A stretch of 64,000 nt of DNA from Chionis minor. Taxonomy: Eukaryota; Chordata; Aves; Charadriiformes; Chionididae. This document shows positions 1-13,600 of the stretch, piece by piece. The stretch's first letter is position 1; each line of letters starts with the position of its first letter. The position numbers and the translations under genes are program-made. The DNA lies in the NCBI GenBank assembly GCA_013398295.1, contig VZSF01007785.1, positions 372,001 through 436,000 on the forward strand, given 5' to 3'. The notes beneath the pieces are model-generated. The model made no database searches. It was not told the DNA's origin and worked only from the letters and a program-made list of their open reading frames with translations.

Positions 1-848
1 TTTGTTTTTCATGTAGCTACATAGAAAAGCCTGTATTTTTTTTTTTTTAACTATAAGAGATGGTTATAAAGCCAGAAAGTAAGTGGGAGAGTCAGAAGCA
101 AGTAATTTATCTGAAACAATTGTCCTTGCTGTTTAGATCGGGGATCCTCACTTTTGATTCTTACATGCATATTTTTGATGTAGGACAGGGCTGCAGTGAC
201 CCCACTGTGACAGGAAAGTACTTGTGGACTGGTAAGAATAGTTTTGGCTTTGGGGAGGACAGTGACTGGAGTTTATACACTGCACTCTTTAAAGTTTTTA
301 ATTTGTTTGAACGGGAGCGCAGTCAAGTTTTTAACACAGCATTGGGATTTGTTTGCCTTATTTCCTGCGCAAGAATCAGTTTAAAAGATGGTAGATAGCT
401 TTCTAGAAAGCTTTTGTCCTGTACCGAAACAGGCAATAAGAAGTTCATTGTAAGTTTTCCAAGAAAACTTGAATTTGTGGCTTACTCTAAATGAACTGGT
501 TTTGAACAGATATTCTGTACATTAGTGTATCTTCTATGTATTTTAAAACAGAAATCCAACCCTCAGTACACAGCTGTGAAACTGGACTGACAGTGGGAAT
601 ATTGAGTAGTTTTTGGGAGAAGGAAATATTTAATGGCTTCTATTACAGTCCCGTGACAGCTGTGGCCTATCTACGGGTGATCTATAGCTGAATGTCTGTA
701 GTAGTCATGTCCCTGAAGACAGCCAGCCTCTACTCTCTGAAACTGAATGGTAGGGTCTGGTAAATCACTGCTGGGCTGCATCTTGCAGTACTTTGTTGAA
801 AGACTTGTGCTCTGTGGAATTTTTTTCTAGTTCAAAAGGAGAAAAAAG

Positions 849-867
849 TGTGTGTGTGGGGGGGGCG
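849..867 (+). repeat. Short (TG)n followed by a G-run
   Basis: A TG microsatellite of about five units running into eight G. Confidence 0.8.
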
Positions 868-3800
868 GCACAGAAAACCCTAAGGGTTTGCTTTTAGCCC
901 CCAAATTGGAGAACTTCAGAGACTAGATAGTGTGTTGACCTTGGGTATTTTTAAATGCATGGTGTTGCATGACTTGTATTGAAGTCTTCTGAAATACATT
1001 ATTTAAATATTCCAGAGTTTATTGAAGGATGAATCTGTAGCTGTGACATGCTCAGATTCACAGATAACTTCACCAAACTTGGCTCCCCAGTATTGTTTTC
1101 TAATGTGAAAATGAGGAAGGATTCCTTTAGTCGTCTGCGGCTTGTGAGACAGAAATTGCTGATAAGGTAGTTTCTCTATGGTCTTAGAAGTCAGGTTCAG
1201 GTCACCATAGTGGCTCTTGAGACTAACATTAGAAAAAACTTAGATTTAGCTAAAGATACTAAGGATCCTTAGTTTAAAGATGCCAGCCATGTTCTTGCAT
1301 AATTTATTCTGCTGTAGAAAAAGAAGTAATTGTTGTGCAGGTAAAATAACATGGCTCTAGCTAAGCAAGAGACTAACGGTTATCCTGAAGTGCTGCTTTT
1401 AGGCTGCTACCCAGGCTTCATATCCTGCCAGAAAGTAGAGGAGTTTTGATGTGTAAATGAAGGTATTCTTTGAAATGCTGGGAAGGCCTAGAGTGCCAGG
1501 CAAAGGATTCCCTCAGCAGACAGAGGAATAGGACCTCAGGGATTTTCACAGCCCTTTGAATATTGAGCTACATACTGTCCAGTTGTAAGGGTGTGTTTCG
1601 GTTTTTTAATTACGCTCTCTTTTGATTAAAAATGCTTGTCAGTAACTCCCTTGTACTGTTCTGAAATTTGGGAGCTATAGAAAGAAACTTGGTCCTTTTT
1701 CCTTTAGTGGCTGGATGTTGCACCCAATCTGAGTGCGCTGTTTCAGTCTGAAGATTAGATAGGCTTGTTGGTTTTGAAGAACTTCTTTCAGTCTAAGATG
1801 ATTTCCCTTTTCTGAGGGGAAGGGACTGCAGTCAAAGTAGCTGGTAGCCTGCCAAAGCCTGAATACTAAAGCACTGGTTATGGTGAACTTGCAAACAAAG
1901 ACTAATCGGTTATTTGTCTGGCACATTTGGAAACGCAGCCAGTTCTCGGAGCACTTAGGTGACTGGTGTCAGCTAGTATCTGGTATTTGCTGGGTTAAAT
2001 GAAGTCAGTATATCATCTAGTGAGAAATGATCCACATCCTCATCTAAAAACACTGTTAACCAGCACTTTCACAGACTGCCTGGATGGAGAGATTTCATAG
2101 ATTGAGTGAACATGTGAAATGAGCTTTCTTCTGCTTCACGCCTTCAAACAAGGATTAAGGTACATGGGACAAATTGAGTGGGAAATGCAGGCTGGCACCA
2201 TTCATTTTGTCAACACAGGGCGGACTTCATGCCCTAGTGCCTGTGTATTTCACACACTTTAAAAGCCACTTTAAATAAAACATGCTCACTTTTTGTTGTT
2301 AGCTGTATGGGACAGGAACTTTCTCTCCAGATAATGTGTAATGTAATGAAATACTTATCTTGATTGTGCTATCATAAAGCAATGCAGAGTGTTTTGTCAT
2401 AGAACGAAGATTGACAAAGAGAAGGCTAGTGTTCAAAATATAAAATGGACAATTTTGTACCAGAGGAAAAACAGGTAGTGGTGGTATCTTCCTTCCCTAG
2501 AAGAATATCCGATCTTCGGGGCTATATACAGGTTTTGTTTCAATGGTTTTGCAAAGCACTTCAGTCTGAAATAGTCTGTTTTCCTATTAGTTTCACTGGG
2601 TGTATAAAGCATACCGTATGAACAGCATTTGGCAGGAGAGGAACATAATGTATCTGAAACCTTTAATTACATGCTGTAGGCAGCTCTGTCTAGGTCAGAA
2701 GACACCATATTATCAAATAACATAGGCATTCAGAACTTGCACAGTAGCTTGATTATTCAGTGAATAATTGGTCTTTGTTACGCAGATAATGGTACTGTTT
2801 GCATTCTGAGCCTAGGTTTGAAGTATATGATATAGAATTTTTGTATTTTAAATCATCTGTTATCCAGCTGATGTAAGAACTAAACAGAACAGAGTTCAGT
2901 AAAAGCTTTTACAACAGCAAAGACTGCCTATTCTACTGTGCATGACGCGCTGCTTCTTACTGTATTCTACCAGCAGTTCTGGAAGTGTCCAAGAGATATT
3001 TTTTTGTGCGTTTACTGAATTTAATTTTGCATAGGTGTTTGTCTGCAGTAACACTTAGGACTGTACAGACTGTTTAAACATGATCTGTATTAAAAAACTG
3101 AAACAAAAAATGCCCTGACGAGTAAAACAGTTTAGAAGCTTCCCAAACTGCTCGAGCACAGAAAGGGATGAAAAGAAATAGTGAAGGAAAACAAGTGTGT
3201 GATTAAGACACCCAAGTAGGAGTTACATGAGAAATGGCATCTTCCTGTCATACACTGTACCTTATTTTATTTATCCATAGAAGAGAAAGTATTTCTACCT
3301 TATGAATAATTATTTAGGCTGTTTAATGCTTTAACATCCCAAGGTGGAATAGGAAATTGACTGCAGTGTCAATAGCTGATAATTTCTGCAAGTATGTCAG
3401 AGTATGATCTAAGGTAAGTTTGCAGGTTCTTCTGGGTACTCACTTATGTAAGCTTATGCTTGGAGGTAACTATCAGCTTGGTAACATCCCCAGTTGCTTC
3501 AGTACTCTGTTTTAGAAGGGCTTGGGAACAGGTATGACGAACGGACCTTTTTCCTCTAGTCTTCATCCTGCTTAAGACAAGTGTCTTATTTTCTTTTTCC
3601 CAAGCTGAAGTTTAAAAGCAATAAAGGGATAAAATTCTTGCCTTAAAGGACAACAAAAGTGATCGAACCCACTCAGAGTAATGGTTTTGTATCAAGTGCA
3701 GCATACTCAGTTAATCAGAACACGTGTTCTATATCTGTGACTGTTTAACCTGCAGAAGATCAGTCTGCCTTGCAGTAGAGAAGTTGTATTTTCACTGTGA

Positions 3801-6800
3801 GCTATATACCCATTTGGGCTGTGATCAGCACTCTTTACCTTCCCTAAGGAGATGGCAGTGATTGTAACATTTATCATACATAAAGGAATCTGTCTTGCTG
3901 CCAAAAGACATGTGAAAAATAGGGACAAAGAAGGCAGCGTCGGTGATCTCAGTAACCCTTCAGACAACAAAACTAATGGTGAGTTAAGGAAATTGCTTCC
4001 CCCCTTCTCACCCCATCCCCTTCTTTAGTCATAGCAATAGTGAAGAGTTGAGCTGCTGATTCGGTAGCGTGTCTAAAGGAATCTGCTAGCTGAATATTGT
4101 TTGGTGTGGTTGTCTGTGCATGAAGCTGGTGACCCGTGCTGCAAAGACATGAACCTCTAGGTGAAAACAAATTCTCATTAACTCTGGAAAATTGAGTATA
4201 CAGATAGAATGCTGTGTCTTATGTTAAAAATGGTTACTTAAAAATGAATTGAAATGATGAGCAAGAGTTTGAGTTTTTGGTGTTCAAAGAAAAATCCAAA
4301 TGCATACCAGCATTTCAATAAGAGCAGAGACACGAAACCAACGGCAAGAGTTCTATTTAGGGAAGGAAAGATGGAGTAGGCTGAAGTGGCAGAGCACTTT
4401 TCCAAGGAAAAAAACCTGAACATTTGAACTTCGCTTTGGTCCTCTGTGCTTTATAACATGTAGCAAAGATGATGGATTGATGATTCTTCTGACTTGGCAA
4501 AATTAAGGCTGCTTTCTGGGAAATGCAGCAAAACAACCTCAGAGGATTGAGGATACTTACAGATTTGTGCTTCTGTGAGAAGTCTGTGCCTTTGCAACGG
4601 AAGGAGAAAGAGAGGACTTGGAAGCCAAGATCAAAATAAAAAAATGATATAGCAAGGTGCCGTACGTGACCTGATTTTCAGTTCTCTGCTATGGGCGATG
4701 AAGCTACGTGGTACTTCAGTTCCTAATGACTTTCCTCATATCAGGCAAAGCATTTTCTTCCTTTCACCCCCAAAGGACTGATCTGTAAGGATTCTTGTGA
4801 TTTGAGCACAGAGAGATATATGTAGCAACAGCTACTGAATCTGTATGCCGTACCTAGGTGCTCTAGCCTATCACCAAGACCTATCGGCCTTTGGTGTCAA
4901 TGGCATTCAAGTTGCTAATTGTTAATTTAATATCCATCCTTTCATTTGGAGCAAGATATGGGTGTGTCTGTAGCTGGAGTATGAGTATACCCTGTACAAG
5001 GGGTATGATAGTGTTGTATCCAGGCTTAGATTTTTGTCAGTTTAGAGATGGTTATGTGTTTGTTTTAGTGCATGGATAAATGCATGTTTAAACTAGTTCT
5101 CATCTTTCCCCCAGGGTATAGTTCTGCATTTTTATAATCATTTATAACTGAAGTGTTGGAGGAAACCTTTCAGGCATGAGTATTTAATAAATTAGGATCT
5201 AGTAACACTGTTCACTGTTGCCATCCATTTGCCTAGAAAATCCTAGCAGTTTTTCCTGAAATAAGCAAGTCGGATCTCTTACTCTTCTCTGGCTTTGCAC
5301 AAGTTTCAACACCATATCCACTGAAAAAGTGCGTATGTCAGGTTAGGAAAAGCATGTTTGCCTTTGGAATTTTTGTTGTTATCCAGAGTGTATGCATGTA
5401 CATGTGGATCCTGTATTGTTTGTGCCTTTGGAGCTCTCATTAAGGTCATCCTGCAGCAGAGGTTCAAGTTTGGTTCATACTTTATACCAAGTTACCTCTG
5501 GGACAGCCTCTCATCTCACTGATTTGCTGTGATATTTTTATGCTAACTGTAGCAAAAGGAGAAAATGTTTAAGCAGAAATAGTTTAAGAATTGTAGATGT
5601 ACTTTATGTCTTTTGGACACAAACTGGTACAGCAAAGGGGAAGAAAGTCAGCATAATGTGACCAGTCGTCTCTGTAAGTTGTCGATGGAGCACAGTTTGA
5701 GAACATCTGGACTGTAAAACGCACCTCTTGAACTTTCATTGATCAGTTCCTTGGGCTGTTAGCCATGAAGTATATTTTTAGATACTTGCAGCAAATCTTA
5801 TTGCATGTGAAAGAATGCCAAATCCATAGTTTGTCAGCTGCTGTTTTTCAGTAAGCAGGGAAAAAGGATTTTGGTTTGAGTTAAATAGTTGATTTGCTGC
5901 TGCATTGCAGACTGCAGTTTGTACAGCTATACCTGAGTTAGTGTTAAACTGGGCAGCCTGGCAACTAGTATCAAAGTCCAGCTGCAGCAGTGCTAGCTCA
6001 GCATGAGCTGCTATAATCCATCTCTAATCCGAAGAGAAAAACTATTGGCCTGGACACAGTAAAGCTATCTTTTCTTTCAGTAAGCCACTTCCTCTAAAAG
6101 CAGAGGGGGAAAATGTGTGTGTGTGCTTATAATTTTTATGGCTTGTGTTTTACCATTTTTACTTATTTTACAAGAACAAAGGGAAACATAGTAATTTAAT
6201 GGAAAATGAATGGGTTGACTCCTTATATGGGTGGAAGTTTGCATGCTACAGTTACATATCGCACTACAGCATGGGTATTCCTTGGGACTTTTGAAATGGG
6301 GCATTTCTTTGTTGAAAGAAGGAGAAATTAGTTCTGCGCTATACACATGCGCTCTGTCTGCCATCTGCAGCAGTACACACGTTAGTGGTAAAATGCTTTA
6401 GAAGCGTAGCTGCCTGAACTGATCTAAACCCATTGATTGCCTTAGTCCCATAGGAGTCGGAAGTGTTCACCCTTGGATGAGGGTGCACTGTGTTTTGGCC
6501 TGCCTGTACTTGGCAGACTATTTTTCTAGCCTTTGGGTGCTGCCTAACACTTCTCTCTGCATACTCTCGGAAGTTCATTACGCTTGGTTTGGACACCTGT
6601 CTGTTTTGTGTTTAGTAGAAGAGCCTTTCTGTATTACCAGCTGTTAAAGACAGGTAATGGGTAATGTGCATTAACAAAAAGAAATTACTTGTTAACAGAA
6701 TATTTTTTCAAAAACCTGTTTGTCTTTGATTCAAGACAAAAGCTTTCCTGTCCTGAAGCATTCCGTGTTTCTCATGCTATCTGTCCTTCAGTTTTTCCTA

Positions 6801-7709
6801 AAAGATCCTGTGTTCAGTATCACAATAAATATAAGTCTGCTAAACCAACCTATATTTATAAGCTATTTAGTATATACTTGTTCAAAACTGTGTGATCTTA
6901 TTACTGCTAACATTGTCTCAAATTAGATTAAGTACTTTGGAGCAGGGTTTATGTCACTTGAAAAAACACCTTCTAAAGTACCTAACGTGTCTCAAAGTAG
7001 CACGTGAATAACAAATGTATGGGCCATTTTTTCTTGCCCTGAAAGACTGTTCATTTCTATGACCTTAAAAATCATAGAATTCTGATCGTTGTCCTGGTAT
7101 CTTGTCATCCTGTCTCAACCTTGCAGTGAAGTTTGCAGTGGATGCCTTTGCCAACTCTCACTGAGAACAGATGCTTGGTACCATCTGAAACATTTCTGTC
7201 CTGTGTTTTTCAAATGTTGCAAACCCTACAGGTCATGAACTGTCAATTGTCAAGGTCAAGTTTGAAATCAGCATATGGAAAGTGAGAAGGATAACAGAAG
7301 AGATTAACGGTTTTATTAAGGACCAGTGTTTCAGAGCTATGAAGATTAGAAATGAATGATCACAAGATATTGCCTCTTTATACCCCTTATTGGTCTTTGC
7401 AGCAAGCAGTTTGTCTCATTTTTACTGCTTGTTTTTACAGTTTCAAGTGCAGTAAATCTCTGATTTGAGGCCAGTATAATCTTAATTCCTTGCAGGTAAT
7501 CTTGTTTTATTGGAGAATTTGTGTTGATTTTGCATTTTTTAATATTTCTGATTAATTTTGCCTTCAAGTCTTGTTTTAATTTTTTTTTTGAGATTTTATA
7601 TATGTATTTAAAAAACCCCAAGAGCCTACAGTTATAGTACTGGAGACTTTCTGTTCTATTTGGAAGCGGCATTTTTCACTGACAGTGCCTGACTGACCAA
7701 CAGTCAGAA

Positions 7710-7790
7710 ATGGGAGTTCCAATCCAGACTCTGGTACCTGTTTGCTCTGTGGTCTTGGACTTTGGGTTTAGTTAGGGAGTATGTACTTAT
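7710..7790 (+). repeat. Possible MIR-like SINE remnant
   Basis: 'gagttccaatccagactctg' and 'ctctgtggtcttggactttg' resemble the MIR core phrases 'ttcaaatcccagctctgcc' and 'ctgtgtgaccttgggcaag'. The match is weak and by eye only. Confidence 0.35.
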
Positions 7791-10550
7791 TAGTTTAAGT
7801 GAACTTTATTGAAAGTGCTAGTTAGTCTTTGGCTGGAGATTGATAAGTTATTTTGCAGATAGTGATTGGGCTGGAGGGGTTAGTATAATGTTGATGTAAA
7901 AATATTTCTGAAAAACTTCCAACAGTTTGACCATGTCTTCATGTTTTTAATCCAGAAGCTAGTACAGATATAGATTCCTTGCTCTCATCTGTCTGTCTTT
8001 GGACACTTTTTTTCTGAGTTTCCTACCTCTTAGAAATGTTAATGACTCTATCCTGGTAAAGCTTTTTTTGATTTTAATACGGTGAATTGATAAATCTTAA
8101 CGGAAGTCTGTGTTTGCAGCTGCAACAGACACAGTTCTGTTTCAAGCAGGTGGCTGGTACGTGATAGGGGTTTAACAGCAAGAATGTATTTTATTTATAA
8201 CAGCATTTGTTTAGTGTTTTGGGGCTTGCTTTACAGTATGGATCCCTTGCATAACCGTTGCTTGAAAAGGATGCTTTTATCTGATCAGTGTATTAGAACC
8301 TCTTTATTGGATGTGGGTCATGGGACTTGAAGTACTAAATAAGATACTGCTAAAATAGAGCTGTGGAGGGTGGCAGGCTAAGTGCTACGTTGGGTCACAC
8401 GGTGGTGGCCAAAGCTTTTTCTGTCTCTGGGGTGCCAAAAGAGGCAGAATTCCCCTAACTTGCTCTGGTGCATCCTTAGGAACAACAGCACAAAATGCTG
8501 AGAGATAACAAAGATATTTCTGTGGGCCAGTGTGGTTGAGTTGTCCTGTTTTCTTTATGATCTTTGTTTTAAAGGAAATACTGAGCAAACAAAGCTTTTT
8601 CAAATACCTCTGCTTTACATATTCCCTGGACAGAACTCTAGGCTAGTAGAGTCTGTTGCATGAAATTTGTCCATTGTACTACTTTTCTCTGGCAAAAACT
8701 GTCATGTGTGATATAAGTGTTCACAGAAAATTTTTGTATCTCCTTTAATAAATGTTTGTTATAATTATTTAATACACAGGCAAAAGCAACTGTGGTCTGA
8801 TTCAGAGTTAGTGCTAGGCATTCTAAATGAGAATAACTTTTCTCAATCAGTTAATCTCCCCAACTTTTTTCATCTGTAAATAAAATATGGTTCTATAGTT
8901 AGAGCAGCCTAGGAAGTAACATACATGGCTTTTAATTGAAAATATGTGTGAGGTTTTTACGTGTTATTTGTCTCTTCCCATTTTGCTGTGATTTGGTAAG
9001 CGTTGAGTAGAACAGTTACTGAAAAGTTTACTTCTGGAATTGCTAGAGAAGCTGAAGCCAAGTCCCTGTCTGCGCAATGTTTCTTGTACTTCCTTGCTGA
9101 GTTGTCAGTGGCAGCAGAAGCCTCACTGGGCCCTGCAGCACCTCTGGGGTTCTTGGTGCCACTTCAGGAAGACCAGCTCTGAGGTGAGGGTCCTCTGCGC
9201 TTTTGTTAGATTCATCTATCTATGCCTATGAAAGCGCTTGGGCACCTGAAGTGGCGTGCAGGCCCCAAAGTCCAAACGGCTGAAGCAGCATCACAGCATT
9301 AACACTTCTGTTTGAGCCATAGCATGAATTTTATCTGCCTCTAACATATCGAACTATTGGTTTTATTGCTCAGTGCCTCTTACTCGCAAATGTTCTGCTG
9401 GGATCTTAGTTGACTTGCATGGTCAACTGCTATGGGGTTCAGTTTTACCATGTGTCTTTAAGGCCCCGATTCAAAGTGCATTACAGGAGCCTGTGAGGGA
9501 ATACAGAAGTAAATTTTAAATCTGAACCCTGGAGTACCATCCTCATTGCTTTAAAACATAGGTTTATTAGTATGTTAGCAGTAGCAACAAATTAGTGTGC
9601 CACAGTGAAAACTGGTTCTGTGCTCAGTGTTAAATTGCAGTAAGATTAATTTCCTAGTGAAGCGTAAACTTTGTGAGCCCTTAGCTCTCCAGTTTCTCTG
9701 ATACTGACGCCTATCAGTGGAAGAGCACAAGCTGACTGTTCTCTGCTTTAAAACAAAGGAAGTTCATGGATGGGTGTTCCTGCGCTCTTTGGAATTTATT
9801 CAGTAGCTTGTGGTGCCCTTCATTTACTCATGTGGCAAGAGCATCAGTCCTCTCTGTTCTTGTAGGATTTAAGAGAGATGAGGGATGGGCAGGGATGGTG
9901 GTGTTAATTATGTATTCTTGAAGGGGGAAGAAGATCAGTTTAGCATTTTTACTTTCCATGTGTGGTGTGTTATATGACCAGTAGCTGAATGCATTTTAAT
10001 ATGTATTTATATGAATAAGCAAATAGCTTCACCCTGCAGGAAAAATTCTGCACGCCTGTGCAGAGCAAATACTTATCAACATGTTCAGAAACTACTCCTC
10101 TTGCATACTTCAGTGATCCTTCTTGTATTCCATACAAAATAACTAATGAATCAATTAGCTCTAGTAAAAAAGCTATGAAAAACTAATGCTTAGAGTGCCA
10201 CAAAAAAAAATCATAAAATGTTTTTTGTTGGTTTTTTTTCTAAATAGGAAAAATAGGGCTTCAAAGTTCCGAAGCATGTATTTAGGTACACATAGTGCCT
10301 GAAATTATTTTTAAATGAACATACTATTTAAAGCTCAAAAATATCTACTTTAAATGCACAATGTAAGGTAGAGGTAAAAGTGTAATTGTTCAGGAGGTAA
10401 TAATTTGTAATTGTATATTGAAGCAGACTGTGGGGGTGTTGGCATTTTGCAGCATGAATTCATCACCAGGCCATAGCCTGGGATTTGGCAGCCACAGGTG
10501 CCAAACCAGATCCTGTCCCTTCTTTCCCAAAGTGTGCTGTGCTGCCTTGC

Positions 10551-10665
10551 ATAGAACCATGGAATGGTTTGAGTTTGAAAGGACCTTTAAAGGTCAGCTA
10601 CTCCAACCTTCCTGCAATGAGCAGGGACATCTTCAACTAGATGAACTTCTGCAGAGACTGTTCAA
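10551..10665 (-). mobile_element. CR1 LINE 3' end fragment
   Basis: On the + strand it reads 'agaaccatggaatggtttga...aaaggacctttaaaggtcagct...ctccaacc...gagcagggacatcttcaactaga'. That is the reverse complement of a typical CR1 3' terminus, so the element lies on the minus strand. It is about 115 bases long. Confidence 0.88.
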
Positions 10666-13600
10666 GTTTCTGCTGTTTCTTTCCCATTCATACCTGGTAG
10701 GATCAGGGAAATTATGCTAGCCCTTGCGCTGTCGTTACTCTTTGCTGCAGGAGAAAGAGTAAGCACTTCCCATTCTGTTTCTAGATCCAGTGGGGAGAAT
10801 TTCTCTCTTACCTATGCAGCTCGCAGCAGCCAGTCTAGGCAGACTCCAAACATACAGGGGTCATGTATGTCACCTCTATGATGTTGTCTTCCAGACCTCA
10901 ATTAGAAGTGAGGGAGGAAGGTAAAGGCTTGGCTACTAAATGTAGAAATTGCTGGCAGTTGACGTGGCTGCATTGGGCAGGCTGCTTTCTCCAGATTGCA
11001 TGTGGGACTCTCAGGGCTGGGCCTGCTTGCTCACAGCTTGGACTGAGTCCCTCACCATCAGTGTTCTGTCACTAGACAGAAACCTGGTCTATAGTATGTT
11101 GTAAGTGCATTCTATCACCTGCTGAGGGAGCCAGGGTTATATGGTTAAATGCACTAGCCGTTTATTAAAATAATGACTATCAGTATGCTGCGTGCTATGA
11201 TAAGGCAGTTAAATCTTGCATTTTAGGCTCCCAGTGATGAAAAAAGATTTTCCCAGCCACGAACAGTACAACTGCTGTGTCCACATACACTGTGTGAAAT
11301 AACTTTCTTCTGAAGTACCAGACAGGATGTGAATTCAAGAATTCTATTAGCTGTCTGATCTTCCAGAGTGAGGTTTACCCTGTATGCATCACCAAGATGA
11401 AATACTGCAGCTATTTGTAAATTTGCAATCAAAACAGCTGGAACACTTGTTTCCGAAAGCTAAACTACAAAGCATAGCACTGTTTGGGAGAAGAGCAATG
11501 TATTTCACATCAGTGGGCTAATTATTATATGCTTGCTTTTAAGATACACAGTAAAGCCATAAATTCATAAATTTATTGCATTTTTGACTGGAAGGTTGCC
11601 CATAATACTTATCAGGAATGACAGAACATAGATTTTTCTCAAATATATTTATAGTATAGTTGGTTCTTATAATGAAATCTTTGCTGCCAAATGCTGGTTT
11701 TGACTTGTCTAATAGCTTGACTGGATTTAGTACCAGTCTACTTGGGTTTATTTGGTTCTGTACTGCTGAGTGTGAGAGAGACAGAATTGGTCTAAAGAAC
11801 CTTCTTCTAAGTCTCCTCCTTATATAGGAATATAACATTTATTGGCCTCACAGAGCTATAATTGGCAAGATGCATTGAAATCCTCAGCTTCAAGAGAATA
11901 AATAAATACTAAGACTTTCTCATGAGGTTTTCTCTGTACTTTTCCCATTCGTATTGTAGTGTTGGGAATCTTTTGTGTTTTGGTTGACATTAGCTCCTCT
12001 AGAAAATTAGAGAGTACTTTTAAAATTTTCTAAAGGCATTTCAATCCTGAATCTATTCGGCCTAGGATTCTAAAGAAAATAAAAATTAATAGCTTGAGGA
12101 AGAGTCTTAAGGCTGAAGTCTAATGGCTGAAAGGCAATGTTCAAGTTAGATTAATCTAAGGGTATGGGCAGATGCTCAAGCTTGTATTTATTAGAAGGTT
12201 AACCTCCAAGTAAGATAAGCAACAAATATTGTGGATGGAAATTAAAATGTAGTGAGTTTTAACTATTTTCATGGCAGACAGGAGGTGACCCTAGTACTTT
12301 CACATGATTAAGAGAGTGTCCCCTAAAACAGATTAGCAGTGTCACCCCCATGAATTGAGACATATACCATACTGAGGGACGTCCGTCTCAAAGCAGGTTG
12401 ACTCAAGTATTTGTGTTATTCTGTTGCTGGTGTTAAAACCCTGAGTAGAAATTCTAGTTCTGTTTGCTGTTGGATTCAAATGGGCTTGCATTTTTACCTC
12501 AAACATTAGCAGACTGCAAAAATTAAATGCCTGTATGTTTAACTCAAATCTAATCAGAAAAGACCTATCAGCTATCTATATAAAACTAAAAACATACCTT
12601 CTAGCATGTTGAAAAGTGTATGTTTTGGGGTTTTTTTTACTATTACGAAGAGTGACTGAACCTTGCTTGTTGGCTACAAAACAAAACACATGGCTTCAGG
12701 TCTCCAGTTAGTGGCTTTTCGCTGCAGTTCCAGGGAGTAAGAAAAAGAGAACTAGAAGCAAAATCCAAGAGCTGATTCTTGACTGACACAAGCAAACCAA
12801 ATTTCTTTGAAACGAAATTGGTAGTTGATTTGCTTCCAATAGTAATGACTTGGCTTAATATCAGTCAGCTAGGCTAGTGTCATCCCCAAACATTTAAAAT
12901 GCAGAAATGTCATTGTTGTTAGCCAAGCAAATATAAACCCAGCTTTGCTGGGTTTCAAATTTAATATTTTAACAGTTAATCCAAGGGAGACTGGAATAAT
13001 TAATTTTTTTTTCTTTTGAGAACCGGGATTTATGGCAAAAAAACCCCTCAGCTGGGGTTGGGAGGGAGTGCCTGTGTTATGAAACTGGTCCAAATGATTT
13101 TCTAACCACGTGCTGGCTGAGCCCAGAGTCATTTAGTTTCCCAGACTGGAAAAAAACAGGTATTTTCAGTCCAGTGGAGCTGTTGATGCCAGGCTCGTTC
13201 CTATCAGCATGTGCAGTGGCACTGAGCTTTCCAACTGTGAGCCCAGAAGCAGGATCAACACAGCATCCTGTCGGAGCTTTTTATCCAAGTCCATGGTCCC
13301 TGCTGGTATCCTTGTGCTGGGCTGTAAAGAGAGATCATCTCACTAGGAGCCTCGTCTGGTCTACGCTGCTTCGCATGTGTAGGTATGACCTCACTTTTTC
13401 TCAAATGAAAGCACCATCTCCAGCCATCGGAGCCATAAGCAGAGCAGGAGATGTTGAGACATGCAGTAAAATAGTGTAAACTGGCAGCCTCGTGCCCAAT
13501 GCTCACATGAAACACCAAGTGGGCTTTTGTGGTTTCCCTTCTTAGTAAGCAGGACCCAAACTTTGAGGACTAGACAAATCTGTAAAGGGACCTTTTAAAA

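Noticed and set aside
60..398. Open frame of 112 codons
   Set aside because: No recognised family, no splice context and ordinary intron-like composition.
7060..7130. Possible CR1 tail beginning 'aaatcatagaattctg'
   Set aside because: Only the octamer-like start fits; the following sequence does not match CR1.
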